From assembly GCA_026394075.1 (NCBI GenBank), contig JAPKYX010000081.1, positions 1 to 43,673 of the forward strand: a stretch of DNA of 43,673 nucleotides, read 5' to 3'. Of the stretch, positions 7,376 to 14,755 are shown in pieces (the stretch's first letter is position 1; each line of letters opens with the position of its first letter). The notes under the pieces are model-generated. The model did no database searches. It was not told the DNA's origin and was given only the letters and a program-made list of their open reading frames with translations. The stretch is from Acidobacteriota bacterium (GTDB lineage: Bacteria > Acidobacteriota > Terriglobia > Bryobacterales > Bryobacteraceae). The position numbers and the translations under genes are program-made.

Positions 7376-9087
7376 TGGTTAGCCCTCTGGCCGGTAAGCT
7401 TCCGGAACCGGGCAGTCTGCTGGATGTGCCCAAGCTAATCACCGCCTACTACACCGATCTGCCGGACCCCTCCGTGCCATCCCAGCGAGTTGCGTTCGGA
7501 ACCTCGGGGCATCGCGGCACCTCGTTTGAGCGTTCATTCAACGAGGGCCATATCCTGGCCATCACTCAGGCGATCTGCCTCTATCGCCGAAAAATGGGCG
7601 TGGACGGCCCGTTGTTCCTGGGCATCGATACGCATGCTCTGTCGATTCCGGCTTACGCCACGGCACTGGAAGTACTGGCGGCCAACGGCGTGGACGTCAT
7701 CATTGCTGAAGGCGACGAGTATACGCCGACGCCGGTCATCTCCCACGCCATCTTGACTCACAATCGCGGCCGGACTCGCGGGTTGGCCGATGGCATTGCC
7801 CTGACGCCTTCACACAATCCGCCTCGGGCCGGTGGCCTGAAGTACAATCCGCCGCAAGGAGGTCCGGCTGATCTGGAGGCCACCGGTTGGATTGGCCGAA
7901 TCGCCAATATGCTTCTCGAAGCCAAGCTGGCGGGCGTCAACCGGATTCCCCTCGCAGCGGCACTGAGAGCCTCCACCACGCATCGGCGCGACTTTCTCAC
8001 GCCGTATGTTGCTGATCTCGCCAGCGTCGTCGAGCTGGAGGCCGTCCGGGACTCAACGCTCAGCATTGGCGTCGATCCGCTGGGTGGCGCGGGAGTTCAT
8101 TACTGGAACCGCATTGCCGAGCGGTACGGCCTTCGCTTGACGGTGGTCAGTGACGTGGTGGATCCGACCTTCCGGTTCATGAGTGCGGATGCCGACGGCG
8201 AAATCCGCATGGATCCGTCGTCGGTTTATGCCATGCAGCGGCTGATCGGCATGAGGGATCGTTTCGACATATCTTGGGCTTGCGATACGGACCATGACCG
8301 GCACGGAATCGTCACCCGAAGCGCAGGCTTGCTGCGGCCCAATCACTACTTGTGCGCCGCGATCTTCTACCTGTTTCAGCACCGGCCGGAGTGGCGCGAA
8401 GAGGCCGCCATCGGCAAAACGATCGTCAGCAGCCAGATGATCGATCGCGTGGCCGCGCAACTGGGAAGAAAGTTGTACGAGACGCCGGTTGGCTTCAAGT
8501 GGTTTGTGGGTGGCCTGCTGAATAGCGGGCTCGGCTTTGCCGGTGAGGAGAGCGCGGGTGCCTCTTTCCTGCGCAGGGACGGGCGTCCCTGGACCACGGA
8601 CAAGGATGGCATCATCCCGGGGCTGCTGGCGGCGGAGATGATGGCCCACCTTGGCCGCGACCCGGGAGAGTTTTACCGGGCACTGACCCAGGAGTTGGGA
8701 GAGGCCTCCTATGAGCGAGTGGACGTCGCCTGCAGCGCGTCTCAACGGGCCTGGCTGGCGAGCATCACTCCTCAGCAGATCGGGCTGGCGGAGCTGGCGG
8801 GCGAGAAGGTCCAGAAAGTGCTGACGTCCGCCCCTGGCAACGGTGCCCCCATCGGTGGAGTGAAGGTAGTTGCTGGCACTGGGTGGTTCGCGGTTCGCCC
8901 GTCTGGCACGGAGCCGATCTACAAGATCTACGCCGAAAGCTTTCGGGGATCGGGCTGTCTTCGCCGCATTATGGAGCAGGCGCAAGAGATGGTCAGCGGG
9001 CTCGTCCCACCATCGTCGCCGCCCCTACATCAGCAAACGGTCAGTGAAGCGAAAGAAGTCTGGCGGAACGAGGGGAACCCAAACTGA
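7375..9087 (+). CDS. pgm: Phosphoglucomutase, alpha-D-glucose specific
   Basis: A 570-residue alpha-D-phosphohexomutase interconverting glucose 1-phosphate and glucose 6-phosphate. All four active-site loops are visible: the phosphoserine loop TPSHNPP (Ser146), the Mg2+ loop DTDHDR (Asp304, 306, 308), the sugar-binding loop GEESAG (390-395) and the phosphate-binding loop RPSGTEP (508-514). An extra HRGTSFE near the N-terminus is typical of the bacterial Pgm subgroup. I start the gene at the ATG at 7375, which overlaps the rpiB stop by one base; a longer in-frame extension to 7180 would lie inside rpiB and is not credible. The last 25 or so residues (from VPPSSPP) extend past the conserved fold and look unstructured. 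Confidence 0.95.
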   Translation: MVSPLAGKLPEPGSLLDVPKLITAYYTDLPDPSVPSQRVAFGTSGHRGTSFERSFNEGHILAITQAICLYRRKMGVDGPLFLGIDTHALSIPAYATALEVLAANGVDVIIAEGDEYTPTPVISHAILTHNRGRTRGLADGIALTPSHNPPRAGGLKYNPPQGGPADLEATGWIGRIANMLLEAKLAGVNRIPLAAALRASTTHRRDFLTPYVADLASVVELEAVRDSTLSIGVDPLGGAGVHYWNRIAERYGLRLTVVSDVVDPTFRFMSADADGEIRMDPSSVYAMQRLIGMRDRFDISWACDTDHDRHGIVTRSAGLLRPNHYLCAAIFYLFQHRPEWREEAAIGKTIVSSQMIDRVAAQLGRKLYETPVGFKWFVGGLLNSGLGFAGEESAGASFLRRDGRPWTTDKDGIIPGLLAAEMMAHLGRDPGEFYRALTQELGEASYERVDVACSASQRAWLASITPQQIGLAELAGEKVQKVLTSAPGNGAPIGGVKVVAGTGWFAVRPSGTEPIYKIYAESFRGSGCLRRIMEQAQEMVSGLVPPSSPPLHQQTVSEAKEVWRNEGNPN

Positions 9088-9138
9088 CAGGTGCCGCCAA
9101 TGCCGCCCGAGAATGAACTCCCTGGATCCCGGGCGCGG

Positions 9139-9144
9139 TAGCAT
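9139..9144 (+). promoter_or_regulatory. Candidate -10 box (leaderless type)
   Basis: TAGCAT ends 6 bases before the ATG of the flavoprotein gene, and no Shine-Dalgarno sequence is present. Transcription would begin at or next to the start codon. There is no recognisable -35. Confidence 0.35.
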
Positions 9145-9150
9145 GACGGA

Positions 9151-10341
9151 ATGCTTCCTTCGCGACGTTTGTTTTTGGGTTCGGCACCGATAGCGGCGGC
9201 GCTGGGGCAGAGTGCGGGGCGGGCTCCGGAAGTGGCGGTGGTGGGTGCGGGTGCGTTTGGTGTTTGGACGGCGCTCCACTTGGTGGAAGCCGGGGCCAGC
9301 GTCACGCTGCTTGATGCGTATGGCGCGGGCAACCCGCGAGCGACTTCCGGCGATGAAACGCGGCAGATCCGGGGCGGCTACGGCACCCGCGAGATCTATT
9401 CGCGGTGGGCCTTGCGGGCGATGGACCGCTGGAAGCAGCGACAGCAGGAGTTTGGCCGGACTCTGTTCCACCCGATCGGGCGCTTGCAGATGTCCGCCCA
9501 ACTGACCGCGGAGATGCAGGGCACGCAGCGCGTGCTGGACAAGCTGAAGGTGCCGTTTGAAACGTTGACGCCGGAGGAGATCGCGCGGCGGTGGCCGGTG
9601 ATTCGGCCCGAGGGCGTGGGTGTGGGCTTGTATGAGCCGGGCGCGGCGATCCTGAAGGCGCGGGAAACCTGCCTCACCGTGGCCCAGGTATTCGAGCGCA
9701 AGGGCGGCCGGTTCCGGGTTGCGCGCGCCGAACCGGGGGATGCTTCCGGGTCGCAGTTGAGCAATCTAAAGCTGGGCGATGGCAGCCGCGTGGCGGCTGG
9801 GAGCTTTGTGTTTGCCTGTGGTCCGTGGCTGCGGAAGCTTTTCCCTGATCTGTTGGGGAAGCGTCTGGCAACGCCGCGGCGCGACGTGCTCTACTTTGGG
9901 ACGCCGGCCGGGGATGCTCGCTTCAACTATCCGCAGCTGCCCAACTTCTCCGAGAGTGCGTTCTACGGTTTCCCGAGTCTCGATTCGAAGGGTTTCAAGA
10001 TCTGCCCCACCAACGCCGACACCAACTTCGACCCCGACAGCGACGAGCGGGTGGCCGCGCCGTTTCAGATGAAGCGGGCGCGAGATTTTCTCGCCGTTCG
10101 CTTTCCGGCGCTCCGCGACCAGCCGATTGTCGCGACGCATGTCTGCCAGTTGGAGAACACGCCGGATGAGCACTTCATCATCGACCGGCATCCGCAGTGG
10201 TCCAACGTCTGGATCGCGGGCGGCGGCTCCGGGCACGGGTTCAAGCATGGCCCCGTGTTGGGTGATTACATCGCGCAGCGGGTGCTGGGTGGGCACCCGG
10301 ACCCGGAGTATCAAGAGTTCTTCCGCCTGCAGAAGACCTAG
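9151..10341 (+). CDS. FAD-dependent oxidoreductase, sarcosine-oxidase-like (DAO family), exported
   Basis: A 396-residue D-amino-acid-oxidase-fold flavoprotein. The dinucleotide-binding motif GAGAFG is at 32-37, preceded by EVAVV. SGDETRQIRGGYG follows, resembling the HGDTRIIR box of monomeric sarcosine oxidases. Near the C-terminus, CQLENTPDEHFIID (Cys332) aligns with the cysteine that covalently holds FAD in sarcosine/N-methyltryptophan oxidases, followed by GGGSGHGFKHGP. The N-terminus SRRLFLGSAPIAAALG looks like a twin-arginine signal, so the folded flavoprotein is probably exported. The natural substrate (an N-methyl amino acid or other secondary amine) cannot be read from sequence. It stands alone, 63 bases after pgm and 75 bases before rpe. 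Confidence 0.88.
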   Translation: MLPSRRLFLGSAPIAAALGQSAGRAPEVAVVGAGAFGVWTALHLVEAGASVTLLDAYGAGNPRATSGDETRQIRGGYGTREIYSRWALRAMDRWKQRQQEFGRTLFHPIGRLQMSAQLTAEMQGTQRVLDKLKVPFETLTPEEIARRWPVIRPEGVGVGLYEPGAAILKARETCLTVAQVFERKGGRFRVARAEPGDASGSQLSNLKLGDGSRVAAGSFVFACGPWLRKLFPDLLGKRLATPRRDVLYFGTPAGDARFNYPQLPNFSESAFYGFPSLDSKGFKICPTNADTNFDPDSDERVAAPFQMKRARDFLAVRFPALRDQPIVATHVCQLENTPDEHFIIDRHPQWSNVWIAGGGSGHGFKHGPVLGDYIAQRVLGGHPDPEYQEFFRLQKT

Positions 10342-10397
10342 CCGGCTGCGCCACGCTGCCGGGGGCTCACGCGGCCGGGCGGCGCCCGCGCAAATGT

Positions 10398-10403
10398 CAT
10401 AAT
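10398..10403 (+). promoter_or_regulatory. Candidate -10 box upstream of rpe
   Basis: CATAAT lies 13 bases before the GTG start of rpe, just after a GC-rich palindromic patch (GGGCGGCGCCC, about 10378-10388). There is no clear -35 or ribosome-binding site. Confidence 0.3.
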
Positions 10404-10416
10404 CGAACCAAAGCCC

Positions 10417-11091
10417 GTGCCTGAAATCCTTCCATCACTGCTGGCCTCCGACTTTGCCCGGCTGGCGGACCAGATCGCCCAAGCGGAGGCGGGTGGGGCC
10501 ACCGTGTTGCACTACGACGTGATGGACGGCCACTTTGTGCCGAACATCTCGATGGGTCCGCCGGTGCTGGCCTCGATCCGCAAAGTCACGCGGAGTTTCC
10601 TCGATGTCCACTTGATGGTGACTGCGCCGGACCTCTACCTGAGCGCCTTCGCCGATGCGGGTGCGAATTCGCTGATTGTCCACCAGGAGACTTGTCCGCA
10701 CCTGGACCGGACACTGGGCGCGATCAAGAAGCTGGGGCTGAAGGCGGGTGTCGCCCTGAATCCTGCCACCCCCATCTCCACCTTGAGCGAAGTGCTGGAC
10801 GTGGTGGATCTGGTGCTGGTGATGTCGGTGAACCCCGGTTTTGGGGGCCAGGCATTCATCCCACGGACCCTGGCCAAGACTCGAGCGCTGCAGGCCATCC
10901 GCGCCGAGCGGGGGCTGGGCTTTCTGCTGGAAATGGACGGCGGACTGGGCGCGGCGAATGTGGCCGACTGTGCGGCGGCGGGTTGCGACTGGATGGTCTG
11001 CGGCACGTCTGTTTTTGGAGCAGGCGTTTCCGGCAACCCTGATCCGGCGGGCGCCGTCCGAGAATTGTCGCGCTTGGCGCGCGCGGTTTAG
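10417..11091 (+). CDS. rpe: Ribulose-phosphate 3-epimerase
   Basis: A 224-residue TIM-barrel enzyme that interconverts ribulose 5-phosphate and xylulose 5-phosphate in the pentose phosphate pathway. It begins with EILPSLLASDFARL, the usual N-terminus, from a GTG start. Family motifs are HYDVMDGHFVPNIS (metal-binding His and catalytic Asp), LDVHLMV, IVHQE, VLVMSVNPGFGGQ (phosphate binding and second catalytic Asp region) and EMDGGLG. The length is normal for the family. It is separated by only 61 bases from the BamD-like gene, which has its own possible -10 element. It complements the RpiB-family isomerase upstream. Confidence 0.95.
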   Translation: MPEILPSLLASDFARLADQIAQAEAGGATVLHYDVMDGHFVPNISMGPPVLASIRKVTRSFLDVHLMVTAPDLYLSAFADAGANSLIVHQETCPHLDRTLGAIKKLGLKAGVALNPATPISTLSEVLDVVDLVLVMSVNPGFGGQAFIPRTLAKTRALQAIRAERGLGFLLEMDGGLGAANVADCAAAGCDWMVCGTSVFGAGVSGNPDPAGAVRELSRLARAV

Positions 11092-11152
11092 TGCTTCCGG
11101 AACGCAGGGCGCGACGGCTGGCCGCTAAACCCGTTAGAATAAGGGAAATCGC

Positions 11153-12418
11153 ATGAATCGCAAGGTTGTCACGTTACTGGTCTGTCTGGCCCTGGTGTTT
11201 GCCGCCGGTTGCCGCCGCAAGAAGTACGAAAATCCGATTGGCAAAGACACCGAACAGCCCGACAAGGTGCTGTTCGACAAAGCCATCAAGGACATTGAGC
11301 GTGGCCGCTACGAAGTGGCCCGGCTGACGCTGAACACGCTGATGAACACCTACGACACCAGCGAATACCTGGCCAAGGCCAAGCTGGCGATCGCCGACAG
11401 CTGGTTCCGCGAAGGCGGCTCCAACGGCATGGCGCAGGCGGAAGCCGAGTATAAAGACTTCATCCTGTTCTACCCGACCATGGAAGAGGCCGCCGAGAGC
11501 CAGGAAAAGATCTGCATGATCCACTACAAGCAGATGGAAAAGCCGGATCGGGACAACAACCACGCACTGCGCGCCGAAGATGAGTGCCGCCAGTTGCTGG
11601 TGCAGTTCCCGAATTCGAAGTTTGCGCCGCGTGTTTCGCAGATGCTCCGCAACATCCAGGAAGCGATGGCCGAAGGCGAGTACCGCGTGGGCACCTTCTA
11701 TCACAAGAAGGGCTCCTTCCCGGCCGCTTCCAACCGCCTGCAGAACATGGTGGATCACTTCCCGCTCTACAGCGGTGCGGATGAAGCTTTGTGGGAGCTG
11801 GGTGATTCCTACGCCAAGATGGGTGCCCGGTTCCGCGACAAGGCCGGTGCCGCCTATTCCAAGATTGTCCGGGACTATCCGCTGTCCCCCCGCGTCGAAG
11901 ATGCCACCAAGGTACTGAAGCAGATGGAACTGCCGGTGCCTGAGGCGGATCCGGTGGCGGTGGCGCGGATGAAGTATGAGCAGGAAAATCGCGTCAAGGT
12001 CGGCATGATGGATCGGGCCACGGGCATGTTGAAGCGCGGCCCGGATTCCAGCAAAGCCGCCAAATCCGGTGCTCCGGCCATGGCCGCCCTGCGGCCTACC
12101 ATCCCGGCCAGTGTGCCGATTCCGGCGGGCGCGGCGGGCGGCGGCGTCACCGATGTCAGCATTGCCACGGGCGCCGGTGCCACCACCGATCTCGATACCA
12201 AGCCCGATGCCCGCCAGAATCAACCGGCTGCGGGTGCGCCGGCTGCGGCTGGGGAAGCTCCCGCCGCAGGCGCGGCTGCTCCGGCCCCAGCGGCGGGCGC
12301 GGCGGCCCCGGCACCACTGCCCAGCAATCGCCAGCCCTTGCCCCCGGCCAAGAAGGGTAAGGAAAAGAAGGCGAAGGCACCCAAGCCCGCCAAAGCGAGT
12401 TCGAAAGACAAGAAGTGA
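11153..12418 (+). CDS. bamD: BamD/YfiO-like outer-membrane assembly lipoprotein with long C-terminal tail
   Basis: A 421-residue lipoprotein. The signal peptide ends in VFAAGC with the lipidated Cys20. Residues about 35-265 form tetratricopeptide-like helical pairs with the BamD/YfiO hallmarks: a repeated YDT-x-EYLAKAKL-type motif, YKDFILFYPT, QLLVQFPNSKFA and AAYSKIVRDYPLSPRVEDA. BamD is the essential lipoprotein partner of BamA in folding beta-barrels into the outer membrane. Unlike E. coli BamD (about 245 residues), this protein continues with about 150 residues rich in Ala and Pro (about 285-395) and a Lys-rich end. That tail is probably disordered and may contact peptidoglycan or envelope polymers. 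A ribosome-binding site (AAGGG) precedes the ATG and a TAGAAT hexamer (11135-11140) may be its -10. The stop overlaps the next start. Confidence 0.83.
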   Translation: MNRKVVTLLVCLALVFAAGCRRKKYENPIGKDTEQPDKVLFDKAIKDIERGRYEVARLTLNTLMNTYDTSEYLAKAKLAIADSWFREGGSNGMAQAEAEYKDFILFYPTMEEAAESQEKICMIHYKQMEKPDRDNNHALRAEDECRQLLVQFPNSKFAPRVSQMLRNIQEAMAEGEYRVGTFYHKKGSFPAASNRLQNMVDHFPLYSGADEALWELGDSYAKMGARFRDKAGAAYSKIVRDYPLSPRVEDATKVLKQMELPVPEADPVAVARMKYEQENRVKVGMMDRATGMLKRGPDSSKAAKSGAPAMAALRPTIPASVPIPAGAAGGGVTDVSIATGAGATTDLDTKPDARQNQPAAGAPAAAGEAPAAGAAAPAPAAGAAAPAPLPSNRQPLPPAKKGKEKKAKAPKPAKASSKDKK

Positions 12419-12930
12419 GCCGGATCCTGTTGTCTGATGCCAGTCCTCACGCGCAACGCCTGGGGGAGAGCATCTTGAGAGGCGAAGGCCACGAAGTGGT
12501 CACCGTGACGGACGGCGAAACGGCGCTGCGCCGGATGGCGGACGTTGATCCGGACCTGGTGCTGGCCGACGTGGCTCTACCGCAGGGTTCAGGGCTTGAT
12601 CTGTGCCGCTTTCTGAAATCTCAGCCGCGGCATCGTTTTACCAAGATCGTCCTGACGGCGGGAGCGATGGCGGTGGTGGATGAGGAAGCCGCGCGCCGGG
12701 CGGGCAGCGATGCCCTGATCCGCAAGCCGTTTGAGGCCTCGGTGCTGGTGGAGACACTGCGGCCATTGCTTGAGTTTGTCCGCCGGGAGCGGGCCGCCGC
12801 TGAGCCTGCCTCAGGTAGTACAGTAGACCGGGAGCGGGTCCGCGCCGCGGTCACTTTGGCCCTGGATGCCGCGATGCCCGCCATGATCAATGAATTGACG
12901 GATCGCGTCATCGCCGCGCTCGATCAGTAG
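12415..12930 (+). CDS. Response regulator receiver protein with C-terminal helical tail
   Basis: A 171-residue protein: a receiver domain (1-120) plus a short helical tail. The phosphoacceptor is Asp52 in LADVALPQGSG; the conserved Thr/Ser region is LTAGA (80-84) and the conserved Lys is Lys104 in RKPFE. The tail (about 135-171) contains AMPAMINELTDRVIAALDQ, a C-terminal amphipathic helix seen in delta-proteobacterial and acidobacterial receivers. It has no DNA-binding or enzymatic output domain, so signalling must act through protein contact. The GTG start overlaps the BamD stop by four bases (GTGA), so the two are translationally coupled. No histidine kinase is encoded nearby. Confidence 0.88.
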   Translation: MSRILLSDASPHAQRLGESILRGEGHEVVTVTDGETALRRMADVDPDLVLADVALPQGSGLDLCRFLKSQPRHRFTKIVLTAGAMAVVDEEAARRAGSDALIRKPFEASVLVETLRPLLEFVRRERAAAEPASGSTVDRERVRAAVTLALDAAMPAMINELTDRVIAALDQ

Positions 12931-12976
12931 CCCGGCCGCTGACGCACCCGCTTAGCGAAGAATCTAGGAATTACCC

Positions 12977-13477
12977 ATGCCTGAAAACAGTTTCGATATC
13001 GTCTCCAAAGTTGAGCTGACCGAAGTCAGCAACGCCATCCAGCAGGCTCTGAAAGAGATCGGCACCCGCTATGACCTGAAGGACTCGCGGTCGTCGCTGG
13101 AACTGAACGAGAAGGACCTGAAGATCGTCGTGGTGAGTGCCGATGATTTCAAACTGAAGGCCGTCGTCGACGTGCTGCAGGCCAAGTTGAATAAGCGCAA
13201 CGTACCGCTGAAGAACTTAAGCTACGGCGTGATCACCCCGGCCGCATCTTCCACCGTGCGCCAGGAGATCAAGCTGCAGCAGGGCATCCCGATCGAGAAG
13301 GCCAAGGAGATCGTGAAGATCATCAAGGACTCGAAGAAGAAGGTGCAGGCCTCCATCCAGGCCGACGTCGTGCGGGTGACGGGCAAAGATCGCGATTCGC
13401 TGCAGGATATCATCGGCCTGCTGCGGGGCGCGGACCTGGGCGTGGAACTGCAGTACACCAACTACCGGACGACCTAA
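12977..13477 (+). CDS. yajQ: YajQ-family cyclic di-GMP/nucleotide-binding protein
   Basis: A 166-residue UPF0234/YajQ protein. Members are built from two ferredoxin-like repeats; some bind c-di-GMP and modulate transcription, others bind nucleotides or tRNA. The sequence matches throughout: SFDIVSKVELTEVSNAIQQA at the N-terminus, RYDLKDSRSSLELNEKD, KLNKRNVPLKNLSYG, then KEIVKIIKDSKKKVQASIQAD and VRVTGKDRDSLQDIIG. The length is standard. The ATG has an AGGA element about 10 bases upstream. It lies in a compact plus-strand run with the receiver gene before it and the hydrolase gene 2 bases after its stop, so it is likely in the same transcript. Whether this member binds c-di-GMP is not determined by the motifs alone. 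Confidence 0.94.
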   Translation: MPENSFDIVSKVELTEVSNAIQQALKEIGTRYDLKDSRSSLELNEKDLKIVVVSADDFKLKAVVDVLQAKLNKRNVPLKNLSYGVITPAASSTVRQEIKLQQGIPIEKAKEIVKIIKDSKKKVQASIQADVVRVTGKDRDSLQDIIGLLRGADLGVELQYTNYRTT

Positions 13478-13479
13478 GC

Positions 13480-14109
13480 GTGCCACGCCGGATTGAATCA
13501 CACCTGATCGATGGCCCGGTGGGCAAGCTGGAAGCGCTGCTGGAAGAACCGGAGCATCTGGACGCACCCGTGGCGGCGGCCCTGGTCTGCCATCCGCATC
13601 CCCAGCATGGCGGCACGATGCATAACAAGGTGGTCTACCGCGTGGCGCGTGGCTTGCGCCGGGCGGGTGCGGTGGTGCTGCGGTTCAACTACCGCGGCGT
13701 CAACCTAAGCGAAGGCAGCTACGACCATGGCGTGGGTGAAACTGAAGATGCGCGTGCCTGTCTGGCCTGGCTGCGGGAGCGCTATCCGTACCTGCCGTAT
13801 TCAATTGCGGGCTTCAGCTTCGGATCGCGCGTCGCGCTGCGGTTGGGGTGTCCGCTGGCGGACGTCAAACGGCTGATCCTGGTGGGTTACCCGACCAAGT
13901 ACGGCGAGAAGCCCTGGGAGCAGACCTGCGTGCGCGACAAGGTGTTTGTGCAATCAACCCAGGATGAGCACGGTCCGCTGGATGAACTGCGGCGGGTGGT
14001 CGACGGGTTGCCGGACCCCAAGCGGTTGATCGAGATTCCCTCGCGTGACCACTTCTTTGTGGATGCTCTGCCTGTCCTCGAAGAGACGATCTTCGAGGTT
14101 GGGGCCTAG
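13480..14109 (+). CDS. Alpha/beta hydrolase (COG2945-like)
   Basis: A 209-residue cytoplasmic alpha/beta-fold hydrolase. The N-terminal half has VCHPHPQHGGTMHNKVVY and VLRFNYRGVNLSEG, the signature of the short COG2945-type hydrolases. The nucleophile elbow is GFSFGS (Ser113). Likely triad partners are Asp162 (in STQDEHG) and His191 (in SRDHFF), which completes a Ser-Asp-His set. It has no signal peptide. The GTG start lies 2 bases after the yajQ stop, so it is co-transcribed with yajQ. The substrate is unknown; esters or thioesters are plausible. Confidence 0.88.
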   Translation: MPRRIESHLIDGPVGKLEALLEEPEHLDAPVAAALVCHPHPQHGGTMHNKVVYRVARGLRRAGAVVLRFNYRGVNLSEGSYDHGVGETEDARACLAWLRERYPYLPYSIAGFSFGSRVALRLGCPLADVKRLILVGYPTKYGEKPWEQTCVRDKVFVQSTQDEHGPLDELRRVVDGLPDPKRLIEIPSRDHFFVDALPVLEETIFEVGA

Positions 14110-14123
14110 ATCGGACTCCACCA

Positions 14124-14167
14124 GAACGCTGCGGTCCAGCCACTGGCAAGCGGCTCAGGCAGCGTTC
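14124..14167. terminator. Inverted repeat between convergent genes
   Basis: GAACGCTGC at 14124-14132 is mirrored by GCAGCGTTC at 14159-14167 with a 26-base loop, just past the hydrolase stop and facing the convergent receiver gene. It has no T-run; it may terminate transcription or be a Rho-independent remnant. Confidence 0.4.
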
Positions 14168-14214
14168 AGATGGGGTCAGCCGCCCGCTCCGGCTGGTCAC
14201 GGCTCGGAACTGGG

Positions 14215-14646
14215 CTAACCGGACTGGCGCATTTCGCGCTGGACGCGCCGTTGGGCCCGGTCGCTGATCAGGTCCGCTACCTTATCCAGAAGCTCCGGCA
14301 CGTTCTCCGGCTCAATGTAGAGGGCCTTGCCGGTCGATTTAGCGCGCTTTTTTTGATAAGTCGTAATCAAAGCGGTCGCCGGTTTGTAGTCAACCATGCG
14401 GGCATGGGCCAGGACGCGGAGCCCGGATTCCGGGGATTCCATGTGCAGGTCCGTCAGCACCAGCTCATACTCATGGTCTTCCAGCTTGCCCACTGCTTCC
14501 GCCGCAGAGGCAGCCGAATCAACACGATAGCCTCCCGCTTCAAGCAGTGTTTGAAGGGTCAAGCGGGTTTCCGGATCATCGTCCGCCAAAAGGACGCGCG
14601 CCATGGATAGTACTGCAGGGCGGCGAAAACTGTTGCTAGGGGCCAT
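14215..14646 (-). CDS. Single-domain response regulator, atypical receiver
   Basis: A 143-residue receiver domain without output domain. The acidic pocket DDD is at 22-24 and the phosphoacceptor is Asp66 in LTDLHMES. The Thr position is ITTYQ. The usual Lys-Pro near the end of the domain is replaced by YIEPENVPELL, so the conserved lysine seems to be lost, and phosphorylation chemistry or signalling may be altered. Basic residues flank this region (QKKRAK) and the C-terminus is arginine-rich. The start is uncertain: the ATG at 14646 adds 14 residues, while the ATG at 14604 gives MARVLLADDD, closer to a normal receiver start. Neither has a strong ribosome-binding site. No kinase gene is nearby. 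Confidence 0.82.
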   Translation of the reverse strand: MAPSNSFRRPAVLSMARVLLADDDPETRLTLQTLLEAGGYRVDSAASAAEAVGKLEDHEYELVLTDLHMESPESGLRVLAHARMVDYKPATALITTYQKKRAKSTGKALYIEPENVPELLDKVADLISDRAQRRVQREMRQSG

Positions 14647-14671
14647 CTTTTTCGATTAGGTCTCGTTAACC

Positions 14672-14677
14672 AGTATA
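14672..14677 (-). promoter_or_regulatory. Candidate -10 box for the receiver gene
   Basis: On the minus strand TATACT lies about 25 bases before the 14646 start, within an AT-rich gap (14647-14755) unlike the rest of the window. No matching -35 is convincing. The same gap holds a short inverted repeat (GAATC, 4-base loop, GATTC). Confidence 0.35.
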
Positions 14678-14755
14678 GGGAAGGTTGGCGAAATCGTTAC
14701 TATGAATTCTAAGAACTTAAGCGTATTCGAATCGACAGATTCATATTTGGCCATG

